Shown here: positions 1 to 6,022 of the stretch, in pieces | How positions within the stretch are numbered: position 1 is the stretch's first letter | Layout of the letters: each line of letters starts with the position of its first letter | The notes under the pieces: model-generated | What the model was told of the DNA's origin: nothing | Seen by the model: only the letters and a program-made list of their open reading frames with translations | The model's database searches: none | NCBI GenBank assembly: GCA_039033215.1 | Contig: JBCCDA010000113.1 | Coordinates: forward strand, 1-12,695 | Direction: 5' to 3' | Length of the DNA stretch: 12,695 nucleotides | Source: Thermohalobaculum sp039033215 | GTDB lineage: Bacteria; Pseudomonadota; Alphaproteobacteria; Rhodobacterales; Rhodobacteraceae | Position numbers and translations under genes: made by a program

Positions 1-180
1 CTGGAGAAGAACGCCGACTACGTGGGGCGCGAATTCGCGACCGAAGCCCGGAAGATCCACGATGGGGAGTCGGACAAGCGCCAGATCTGGGGGGAGGCGA
101 CACCGGCCGAGGCGAAAGCCTTGAAGGAGGAAGGTGTCCCGGTCGCGCCGGTACCGTTCGTTCGAAAGTCTCAGGCCTGA
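1..180 (+). CDS. DUF1178 family protein, C-terminal end (5' truncated by window)
   Basis: An open frame enters at base 1 and ends with TGA at 178-180, giving the last 59 residues of a protein. The tail carries the pattern NADYVGREFATEARKIH, then an acidic Gly-Glu-Ser stretch, a GEAT segment, and an EEGVPVAPVPF ending. This arrangement (VG..FA.EARKIH, then GEATP.EA..L.EEGVPV.P.PF) is the one I recognise from the C-terminus of DUF1178 proteins, which are small, mostly alpha- and betaproteobacterial proteins with an N-terminal cysteine motif and no settled function. The N-terminal part is outside the window, so the metal-binding cysteines cannot be checked. The next gene is convergent, with only 4 bp between the two stop codons. 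The family call rests on recall of the pattern, without a database search. Confidence 0.75.
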   Translation: MEKNADYVGREFATEARKIHDGESDKRQIWGEATPAEAKALKEEGVPVAPVPFVRKSQA

Positions 181-184
181 TCTC

Positions 185-1012
185 TCAGCGTTTCCAAGCC
201 GTTAGACGCACACCGCCGACATTGCCACCAGCCAGGACATCCGCGACCACGTCGTAGAACTCCTCGAGTTCGGCGTACGTCTCGACGCTTTGGTGGGCGA
301 TATAGGCATCCTTGTTGGCCTTGAAAGCAGCAACGCGATCGGTGGTGAAGGTGACCCAATCCTCAGTCTTATCGTGGAAATCTATGTCGGTGAAACCGGC
401 CGACGTGAGCTCGTGGAGATAGACATCGCGGGTGTGCATGGTCCCGGCAGCCAACATGCCATCAAGGTGTTGTTGCTCGACGGGTGTCGGTGTCGATATC
501 TGGTAGAGATCCTCTATGTAGAGGCCGCCGCCAGATTTCAGCGCATTGAAAACATTGGGAAAAAGGACGCTTCGGTTAGGGATATGGTAGAGCGCGAGCC
601 AGGAAACGGCGGCATCGTAACCCTCTGATTCCAATGGTGTTTTCAGGATGTCGCCCTGGATGTGCATGACCTTGTCCGAGAGCCCGCAGCGGCGGGTCAG
701 ATCCGCGGCCGTGCCGTTCATATCCCCTTGTAATTCCACAGCTTTTACGGTCGCGCCGTGCTGCGAGGCGAGCCAGCGGGCGGGGCCGCCGAAGCCCGAT
801 CCGATGTCGAGAACCTGGAATTCCTCAACGATTCCAAGGGCTTGAGCTGCGGCATCGACGGCCTCGGTGCCGTGGTAGTGCAACTGGTCGAGACCAGCGA
901 GGACGCGTGGGTCCAACGCGTCCTCGCGGGAATACCCCAATGATTCCAGATCGTTATATATGCGCTCCACCGCCGAGTAGAGCTTCATCGTCTTGAGTGT
1001 CTGCGCTGCCAT
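185..1012 (-). CDS. Class I SAM-dependent methyltransferase, small-molecule type
   Basis: The product is a 275-residue cytoplasmic methyltransferase. The SAM-binding motif I is VLDIGSGFGG at residues 67-76. An acidic motif II position follows in AVELQ (Glu93), and the QGDIL segment (Asp121) and the hydrophobic motif IV stretch around residues 132-144 complete a Rossmann-like fold. The N-terminal block LDQLHYHGTEAVDAAA (about residues 41-56) is a helical cap seen in small-molecule methyltransferases of the sarcosine/dimethylglycine or related N- and C-methyltransferase groups; which substrate applies here cannot be read. I chose the ATG at 1012 over a start 47 codons upstream (1153) because the extra N-terminus is translated repeat DNA with no family character, and because a purine-rich GGGGTGGGG run sits directly before 1012. 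Four 11-bp direct repeats lie 24-67 bp upstream of the start and probably control it. The gene converges on the DUF1178 gene. The fold is secure; the substrate is unknown. Confidence 0.88.
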   Translation of the reverse strand: MAAQTLKTMKLYSAVERIYNDLESLGYSREDALDPRVLAGLDQLHYHGTEAVDAAAQALGIVEEFQVLDIGSGFGGPARWLASQHGATVKAVELQGDMNGTAADLTRRCGLSDKVMHIQGDILKTPLESEGYDAAVSWLALYHIPNRSVLFPNVFNALKSGGGLYIEDLYQISTPTPVEQQHLDGMLAAGTMHTRDVYLHELTSAGFTDIDFHDKTEDWVTFTTDRVAAFKANKDAYIAHQSVETYAELEEFYDVVADVLAGGNVGGVRLTAWKR

Positions 1013-1035
1013 CCCCACCCCGCCCCTGGGATTCT

Positions 1036-1079
1036 CCACGTATGCCAAACGTATGACTTGCGTATGCCAAGTGTATGAC
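1036..1079 (-). promoter_or_regulatory. Four tandem 11-bp units, likely operator (PhoB/OmpR-like architecture)
   Basis: Read on the - strand, toward the methyltransferase, positions 1079 down to 1036 hold four head-to-tail 11-bp units. Each has the core G(T/G)CATAC followed by four less conserved bases. Units 1 and 3 begin GTCATAC; units 2 and 4 begin GGCATACG, so there is also a 22-bp super-period. The CATAC core recurs exactly every 11 bp, placing all sites on one face of the helix. A 7-bp core plus 4-bp spacer direct repeat is the layout bound by OmpR-family response regulators, and GTCATA resembles the half-site of the Pho box (TGTCATA-type). No good -10 box is visible. Assignment to PhoB is inference; a different activator or a repressor is possible. 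Confidence 0.6.
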
Positions 1080-1080
1080 T

Positions 1081-1431
1081 TTGTGCGCGCAGAAAGTCGA
1101 CTTGAGAACACGCGGGTTCCAAGAACCGGGGCATCGAGCCAGCCCGCACCCACCTGCCCAAGCTGCTGAGCCGCTGGACCGGGGCGGGTTGCTGACCCCT
1201 AGCGAACACGGGCGCTATGGGATCAACCGGGACCATCAGGCGGTTGGACCGGCGGTCAACGGGAGCTGGACACCCATGCGCTGATCCCACAGGCACATTC
1301 TATACGAAAGATCAGACCCTATACGCATGAGTAACAGGCAGCCCCAAAGTCGCCCATGCCGAGGGATTTACAGATCGAACATATTTGGGTAACTCGCCGC
1401 CGTGTTGTGTGTTGCTTATGTGGAGTGTGGA
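1081..1431. other. Intergenic region between divergent genes, no coding gene seen
   Basis: This roughly 350-bp stretch separates the 11-bp repeat block from the VPLPA-CTERM gene. Short open frames cross it on both strands, but none has a ribosome-binding site or recognisable protein character. Visible structure includes a small inverted repeat GGTTC-CAA-GAACC near 1110-1125, a hairpin CAACCG/CGGTTG with an 11-nt loop at 1224-1246, and a direct repeat CTATACG at 1300-1306 and 1319-1325. The ATACG core of the latter resembles the CATACG core of the operator upstream of the methyltransferase, here pointing toward the divergent gene. I could not identify a convincing sigma-70 promoter, a tRNA or a small RNA. 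Confidence 0.5.
1422..1425 (+). promoter_or_regulatory. Ribosome-binding site deciding the VPLPA-CTERM start
   Basis: GGAG at 1422-1425 lies six bases before the ATG at 1432 and supports that start over an in-frame ATG at 1402, which would put ten residues before the signal peptide. Confidence 0.65.
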
Positions 1432-2016
1432 ATGAGAGTTCAGTTTATTGCGGCGTGTATGGCTGCAGCGTTAACGTTTCCGATGTCGGCTTCGGCGGTC
1501 ACCACAGCGGGGCCGGGCGGTTTCGACAACGGTTACGCAACCGCGATCACCTTCGACCCTTCGGCTGCTCGCGGAACGTCCAATAATCGCGCCGATCCGT
1601 TGAATGCTCTTGGTTCGCCAGATGGCGATTTCTTCGAGATCGGTACCGGGAGCACCATCGATCTAACCTTTGGCACGCTGTTTGATACATCAGCGACGAT
1701 TTTCGAAGTCACGTTCGGCAGTGCGAGCCGGTTCCCTGAATCGGCCAAAGTCGAAGTCGGACTTGGCGGGACTTTCGAGTCCGTTGGATCAATCACGAAC
1801 GTAGCCGCTCAGGGTGGCGGCGTACTGACGATCGCAGGGCTGACGAACAACGTGTTCGACACCCTTCGGATCATCGATACGTCGTCGCAAAGACCCGGCG
1901 GTTTCGACGTTGACGCCGTCCGGGTTTCGCCGGTGCCGATCCCGGCAGCGGCACTGTTCCTGCTCACTGCACTGGGCGGGTTCGGCTTGATCCGTCGTCT
2001 CGGCGCGCGGGGCTGA
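1432..2016 (+). CDS. VPLPA-CTERM sorting domain-containing secreted protein
   Basis: This is a 194-residue exported protein. Residues 1-22 form a signal peptide (Arg2, hydrophobic core, cleavage likely after SASA). The mature part is rich in Gly, Thr, Ser, Asp and Phe with alternating beta-strand patterning (GSPDGDFFEIGTG around 61-73, ITNVAAQGG, FDTLRIIDT), as expected of a small beta-sandwich, lectin-like extracellular domain. The C-terminus is a tripartite sorting signal: VPIPA at 168-172, a hydrophobic helix at about 173-187, then an Arg-Arg cluster at 188-189 and a short basic tail. In the known VPLPA-CTERM class this signal is handled by a dedicated exosortase (XrtD type) in exopolysaccharide-producing alphaproteobacteria; VPIPA is a conservative variant of VPLPA. 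The GGAG at 1422 supports this start. An intrinsic terminator follows. No exosortase is in the window, so processing must occur in trans. The ligand or role of the beta domain is unknown. Confidence 0.87.
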   Translation: MRVQFIAACMAAALTFPMSASAVTTAGPGGFDNGYATAITFDPSAARGTSNNRADPLNALGSPDGDFFEIGTGSTIDLTFGTLFDTSATIFEVTFGSASRFPESAKVEVGLGGTFESVGSITNVAAQGGGVLTIAGLTNNVFDTLRIIDTSSQRPGGFDVDAVRVSPVPIPAAALFLLTALGGFGLIRRLGARG

Positions 2017-2044
2017 TCAGAACAAACCGCGGTTGAGACACGGG

Positions 2045-2083
2045 GGCGTCGCGTCGGATTGGACGCGGCGCCGCTTTCTGTTT
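2045..2083 (+). terminator. Intrinsic terminator after the VPLPA-CTERM gene
   Basis: GGCGTCGCGTC (2045-2055) pairs with GACGCGGCGCC (2062-2072) over 11 positions, including one G-T wobble, around a six-base loop, and is followed by a T-rich run (CTTTCTGTTT). It starts 29 bp after the stop codon. The opposite strand has no T-tract after the hairpin, so the signal is oriented for the + strand gene only; no terminator was seen for the channel gene ending at 2177. Confidence 0.75.
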
Positions 2084-2176
2084 GCAGAGCTGTCCACAGT
2101 GCAGAGCAGTGACGGCAGTCTAAAGCATCCGGCAGGGCAAGAAACGCTGTTCGGTGGCCCCACGCGCATGTAGAGG

Positions 2177-4615
2177 TCAGCGCACATCCCCACCCGCTGC
2201 CGCAGGCGCCATCTCCTCTTCAACTGCGTCGACGGAGCGGCGGGCGGCGGCACCGATGGCGGCTTTCTCGTCGGCTGTGAGCTGGCGGTCCTCGGGCAGG
2301 TCGGGAATGCGCACGGTGACCTCGCGGTGGGCGAACTTGATCCCCTCGGCGGCGAAAAGCTCGCGGATGTCGGCGAGGACGCGCTTGCGGATCACCCATT
2401 GCTCGCCGGGGTAGGTCATGAACTTGAGGCGCAGGATCATGGCGCTGTCGTCCATCTGGATCACCCCCTGTGACTTGAGGGGCTGGATGAACTTGTCGCC
2501 GATGTCGGGGTCCTCGAGCAGCCGGAGGCCGAGTTTCTTGACGAGTTTCCTCACCTGCTCAACGTCGGTGTCGTAGGTGAGGCGGAGGGGGAGTTTCATC
2601 ATCACCCAGTCGCGCGAGAAGTTGGTGAGGTACTGGATCTCGCCGAAGGGGATGGTGTGGAGCTTGCCGAGGTGGTGGCGCAGCTGGAAGGAGCGCAGCG
2701 AGATCTTCTCGACCGTGCCCTTGACCTCGCCGACGTCGATGTACTCGCCCTTGCGGAAGGCGTCATCGGCCAGGAAGAACGCGCCCGAGAGGATGTCGCG
2801 CACGAGGGTCTGGCTGCCGAAGCCGATGGCGAGGCCGACGATACCGGCACCCGCGAAGAGCGGAGCGACGTTCACGCCGAACTCGACCAGGAGGAGGAGG
2901 AGGATTCCGACCACGATGCTGATCAGAAGGAAGTTGCGGAAGAGCGGCAGGATGGTCGCGAGGCGCGTGGCGCCGGCCCCGCCGCCTTCGCCTTCGGCGA
3001 TCTCGTTCGGGTCCTCGTCGCCAATTTCCTCGGCGATCTTGGTATCGACCCAGATACGGACGGCATGGAAGACGAGGTAGCCGAGGAAGAGGATGTCGAT
3101 GACGTCTTCGACAAGGTTCAGCACGACATTGCGTTCGAAGACGTCAGGGCCGCCCCAGTAGCGGATGAGCGTGTAGGTCACGGCGCCGATGGCGAAGAGC
3201 GAAGCGGCCCGGCGGGCGAGGTCTTCAAGCGTGCGCATCCCGGGGCGGCGCGGCGGCAGGTTTTCCACCGTCTCGACGGCGCTCCCGCCCCCGTCGTCAC
3301 CATCCCCGTCGCCATCTGCATCTTCCGGCCCGTCACCGACGCCGGCTGCCTTGTCGCGGATCTCCTGCTGGAAGGCGGCCTCCTCGGCGGCCCGCTGGGC
3401 ATCGAGGTGCGCGTTCATGGCTGCGATTTCGCGCGACCGGGCGAAGATCCGCTCGATCGCGTAGGCGGCGATCGCGTAGATGACGATGCCGGATATGAAG
3501 ATGAGATACGACGCGCCCAGCCGGAACGGTGCCTGTTCCAGCCCCATGATCAGGCGGACGCTGAGATCACCCCAGGTCAGGACAAGGTAGACGGAGAGCA
3601 GGGGACCCCAGAGCGTTGCTCCCACCAGCTGAGGCCAGCTCACCTCGTCGCGTGGCTTGCCGCCCAGGATGATACGGGTGATCGAGTGCCGCTGGACCCG
3701 CGCCATGACGAGGAGCGCCAGTACCGTGATACCGGCCAGGATGATCGTGATCGCGGTGTGGACTTCCGCGGCCAGTCGGAGCGCCTGGAACCAATAGCTG
3801 AACGCCATCGACATCAGGCCGAAGATCGAGATCCCCGAGATCCAGCGGTAGACGCTGCGCGCGGCGGCATCGCTGAGGGCCGGGATGCGACAGCTGGACA
3901 GGTAGGGCGCGAGCGCCATGCGCCAGATCGTGTCCACGACCAGCACCAGAGCATACGCCGCAAAGACGACGATCACCGTGGTCGTGGTCGGCTGATGCTC
4001 CTGGTAGAAGACAAGACCGACCGCGGTTGCAACCGAGACCGTGATGGCAATCCCGATAATCGTGAACATCAGGCGGTAGGCGAGGACCGGCAGCTTGCCC
4101 CGGTAGCCGATCCGCTCGGTCTCCTGGAAGCGGATCATGATGGGCAGCGACACATAGATGTAGAACATCATCGTGAAGGCGCGCCCGATCACCAGAAGCA
4201 GCCCGGCGAAAATCGCGATGCCCAGGAAGTAGGACGCCTGCCCTGTGGGACTGGCGAGGATCAGCGCCGTATCGAGCTCGCGGATCGCGCCGGGCAGCCG
4301 CTCGGCCATGGCTTGCAGCCGTGCCCGGAAGACACCGACCGCCTGGTTCGTGGCATCCAGCATCGGATCGGGCACTGTCTCGGCGATCCGGCCATAGTCC
4401 TCGACCGTTGGCTCGGGGAGCTGGGGACGTGACTGCGCGGGCACGGGTTGCGACTGGCGGGGTTCGGCAGGTTGTTCGGGTTCACTGTTCCCGCCCAACA
4501 GATCGTAGCCCGGGATCTGGGCATGTGCCGTCACAGCAAAGTGACAGGAGATCAGGACGGCCATCACCGCGCAGAACCACGCAGCACGGCCAGGGATCTG
4601 CCCAAGCACCCTCAT
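2177..4615 (-). CDS. Large MscS-family mechanosensitive ion channel
   Basis: This 812-residue inner-membrane channel should release solutes when membrane tension rises after osmotic downshock. A signal peptide occupies residues 1-32 (cleavage near AHA-Q). A Pro/Gln/Glu-rich, probably periplasmic segment covers 40-120, and about ten hydrophobic helices lie between 128 and 580. The MscS core follows: pore helix TM3 at about 582-612 with the Gly/Ala-packed AGAGIVGLAIGFGSQTLVRD, the beta domain with FRKGEYIDVGEVKGTVEKI (620-638), then an alpha/beta C-terminal vestibule ending in REVTVRIP. It is much longer than E. coli MscS (286 aa) and resembles multi-domain MscS relatives. Two acidic insertions stand out: an Asp/Gly run at 427-444 and an Asp/Glu/Gly stretch at 532-549, both in loops. 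The ATG at 4615 is preferred because AGGAGG lies seven bases upstream; longer in-frame starts would bury the signal peptide. The gene is divergent from the glycan operon and shares a 183-bp spacer with it. The family call is strong; the gating ion or solute preference is unknown. Confidence 0.93.
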   Translation of the reverse strand: MRVLGQIPGRAAWFCAVMAVLISCHFAVTAHAQIPGYDLLGGNSEPEQPAEPRQSQPVPAQSRPQLPEPTVEDYGRIAETVPDPMLDATNQAVGVFRARLQAMAERLPGAIRELDTALILASPTGQASYFLGIAIFAGLLLVIGRAFTMMFYIYVSLPIMIRFQETERIGYRGKLPVLAYRLMFTIIGIAITVSVATAVGLVFYQEHQPTTTTVIVVFAAYALVLVVDTIWRMALAPYLSSCRIPALSDAAARSVYRWISGISIFGLMSMAFSYWFQALRLAAEVHTAITIILAGITVLALLVMARVQRHSITRIILGGKPRDEVSWPQLVGATLWGPLLSVYLVLTWGDLSVRLIMGLEQAPFRLGASYLIFISGIVIYAIAAYAIERIFARSREIAAMNAHLDAQRAAEEAAFQQEIRDKAAGVGDGPEDADGDGDGDDGGGSAVETVENLPPRRPGMRTLEDLARRAASLFAIGAVTYTLIRYWGGPDVFERNVVLNLVEDVIDILFLGYLVFHAVRIWVDTKIAEEIGDEDPNEIAEGEGGGAGATRLATILPLFRNFLLISIVVGILLLLLVEFGVNVAPLFAGAGIVGLAIGFGSQTLVRDILSGAFFLADDAFRKGEYIDVGEVKGTVEKISLRSFQLRHHLGKLHTIPFGEIQYLTNFSRDWVMMKLPLRLTYDTDVEQVRKLVKKLGLRLLEDPDIGDKFIQPLKSQGVIQMDDSAMILRLKFMTYPGEQWVIRKRVLADIRELFAAEGIKFAHREVTVRIPDLPEDRQLTADEKAAIGAAARRSVDAVEEEMAPAAAGGDVR

Positions 4616-4622
4616 CCACCTA

Positions 4623-4628
4623 CCTCCT
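4623..4628 (-). promoter_or_regulatory. Strong Shine-Dalgarno fixing the channel start
   Basis: The - strand reads AGGAGG here, seven bases before the ATG at 4615-4613. It makes starts at 4639 and 4738 unlikely and places the signal peptide at the exact N-terminus. Confidence 0.85.
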
Positions 4629-4644
4629 CGCGCTGTCATCCGGC

Positions 4645-4668
4645 AAAAAAACCCCGATGTAGGATCGG
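4645..4668 (-). terminator. Weak terminator-like hairpin with T7 in the channel gene leader
   Basis: On the - strand a five-base-pair stem CCGAT/ATCGG with a five-base loop (4668-4654) is followed by GG and seven T residues (4651-4645), 30 bp before the channel ATG. It could act as a leader attenuator, or it could block antisense transcription leaving the operon promoter region. The stem is short, so activity is uncertain. Confidence 0.3.
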
Positions 4669-4748
4669 CAGCCTGAGCCCCGGGCGAGTGCTGGATACCA
4701 ACGACCAGACCGTTACAGAAGCCTGAAAGATAAAGCACAGGTTGCGGC

Positions 4749-4768
4749 AGTGCTCAAGTTGGGGCACT
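4749..4768 (+). promoter_or_regulatory. Hairpin in the 5' leader of the glycan operon
   Basis: AGTGCTC (4749-4755) can pair with GGGCACT (4762-4768) through seven pairs, one a T-G wobble, around a six-base loop. It lies 30 bp before the first start codon of the operon. It may be an operator half-site pair or a leader stem; there is no following T-tract. No convincing -35/-10 pair was found in 4670-4750. Confidence 0.3.
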
Positions 4769-4786
4769 CAAGGGCGAACCAGAGCC

Positions 4787-4793
4787 GAGGGGG
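4787..4793 (+). promoter_or_regulatory. Ribosome-binding site for the first operon gene
   Basis: GAGGGGG at 4787-4793 lies five bases before the ATG at 4799 and selects it over an in-frame ATG at 4742 that lacks such a signal. Confidence 0.7.
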
Positions 4794-4798
4794 CTTAC

Positions 4799-6022
4799 AT
4801 GGACGGAGCGACCCGTGGGAGACACCCGGGCACGGAGCACCGCACACTGCTCTACAGCCACGATACATTCGGGCTGGGGCACCTTCGGCGCTCCCGCACG
4901 ATTGCGACGGCGCTGACTCAGGCCGACCCGGCCTGTTCGGCGCTGATCGTCACCGGCTCGCCGATTGTCGGCCGCTTCGACTTCGCCGAGCGGATCGACC
5001 ACGTACGCCTGCCCGGTGTCGTCAAGCAGCCCGACGGCAGTTATTCCTCGCTGAACCTGCAGATGCCCATCGACGAGATGGTGGGCCTGCGCGGGGCAAT
5101 CATCGAGGCGGCGGCGCGGGCCTTCGCACCGGACATGGCAATCGTGGACAAGGAGCCCTGGGGGTTCCGCCAGGAACTTGCCGGAACGCTCGAGCACATG
5201 AAGGCGCAGGGGACCCGGCTGGTCCTGGGCATACGAGATGTACTGGACGACAGCGAATCCCTGGCCGCGGAATGGGACCGCAAGAACGCCGTCGAGGCGC
5301 TCGAGCGTTTCTACGACGAGATCTGGATCTATGGCATCCCCGAACTGCATGAGCCGCTGGCGGGCTTGGGCCTGCCCGCATCGCTGCAGTCACGGGTGCG
5401 CTACACCGGCTATCTCAGGCGCGAGGCGCCCGACTGGCCGGCGGAACTGGGCTCGGACCTGCCTCAGAAGCCGTATGTCCTGGTCACCACCGGCGGCGGC
5501 GGCGACGGGGTCGCGCTGGTCGACTGGGTGGTGCGCGCCTACGAGGAGGACACATCGCTGAAGACCCGGGCGCTCATCGTCTACGGGCCGTTCATGAACG
5601 CGCCCGCACGCCAGGCCTTCGACGAGCGAATCGCGAAGCTGGATGGCCGGGTCAGCGCGATCGGGTTTCACGCGCGGTTCGAGCGGCTGCTGGCCGAGGC
5701 CTCGGGCGTGGTCGCCATGGGCGGCTACAACACGTTCTGCGAAATCCTCTCGATGGACCAGCCCGCGATCATCGTGCCACGCACCCATCCCCGACGCGAG
5801 CAGGTCATCCGCGCGGAGGCCGCCGAGAAGCTGGGGCTCGTGCGGATGCTGTTGCCCGAGCGCGATGGCTCGACCGCTCAGGTGATGGCCGAGGCGATCA
5901 AGTCGCTGGCCTATCAGCGCCGGCCCAGCCAGATGCGCCTGCCCGGGTTGATGGACGGGTTGGACACCGTGGCGGACCAGGTCGGCGGACATGCCGCGGC
6001 GTTGATCGCGGCGGGCGAGTGA
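4799..6022 (+). CDS. COG4671-type glycosyltransferase (GT-B fold, MurG/GT28-like), first copy
   Basis: A 407-residue soluble or membrane-associated glycosyltransferase with two Rossmann-like halves. The N-terminal nucleotide-fold loop reads HDTFGLGHLRRS (residues 21-32), the position where MurG-like enzymes have their Gly-rich loop and a catalytic-region His. The DKEPWGFRQEL segment (117-127) is a conserved block of the COG4671 group. In the C-terminal half are the strand and loop VTTGGGGDG (229-237), a GPFMNAPAR segment, and the donor-binding region MGGYNTFCEIL (307-317) followed by the PAIIVPR strand and REQVIRAE (333-340), typical of UDP-sugar-binding GT28-like proteins. It opens the six-gene operon and its TGA overlaps the GTG start of the next gene. 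Sugar donor and acceptor cannot be deduced. It is paralogous to the gene at 8945-10087: both share G(L/T)GHL, GGYN or CGYN(T), and P.(I/V).VP blocks. Confidence 0.87.
   Translation: MDGATRGRHPGTEHRTLLYSHDTFGLGHLRRSRTIATALTQADPACSALIVTGSPIVGRFDFAERIDHVRLPGVVKQPDGSYSSLNLQMPIDEMVGLRGAIIEAAARAFAPDMAIVDKEPWGFRQELAGTLEHMKAQGTRLVLGIRDVLDDSESLAAEWDRKNAVEALERFYDEIWIYGIPELHEPLAGLGLPASLQSRVRYTGYLRREAPDWPAELGSDLPQKPYVLVTTGGGGDGVALVDWVVRAYEEDTSLKTRALIVYGPFMNAPARQAFDERIAKLDGRVSAIGFHARFERLLAEASGVVAMGGYNTFCEILSMDQPAIIVPRTHPRREQVIRAEAAEKLGLVRMLLPERDGSTAQVMAEAIKSLAYQRRPSQMRLPGLMDGLDTVADQVGGHAAALIAAGE

Noticed and set aside
985..1296. Possible small genes on either strand in the intergenic region (also 1075-1284 on +)
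   Set aside because: No Shine-Dalgarno, no motif, and part of the sequence is the translated 11-bp repeat. I could not tie them to a degraded gene or insertion sequence either.
1367..1395. TTTACA with TAACTC 17 bp downstream as a sigma-70 promoter for the VPLPA-CTERM gene
   Set aside because: The -35 fits reasonably but the -10 matches only two of six positions, so it is not supported.
2091..2100. TGTCCACA resembling a DnaA box, with flanking TGCAGAGC direct repeats
   Set aside because: Poor match to the DnaA consensus, a single site and no AT-rich region; not an origin.
2657..4432. Open frame of 591 codons on the + strand opposite the channel gene
   Set aside because: It is antisense to a clear MscS gene. 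Its composition is Asp/Arg/Glu/Gly-rich low complexity as expected for the opposite strand of GC-rich coding DNA, with no domain and no ribosome-binding site.
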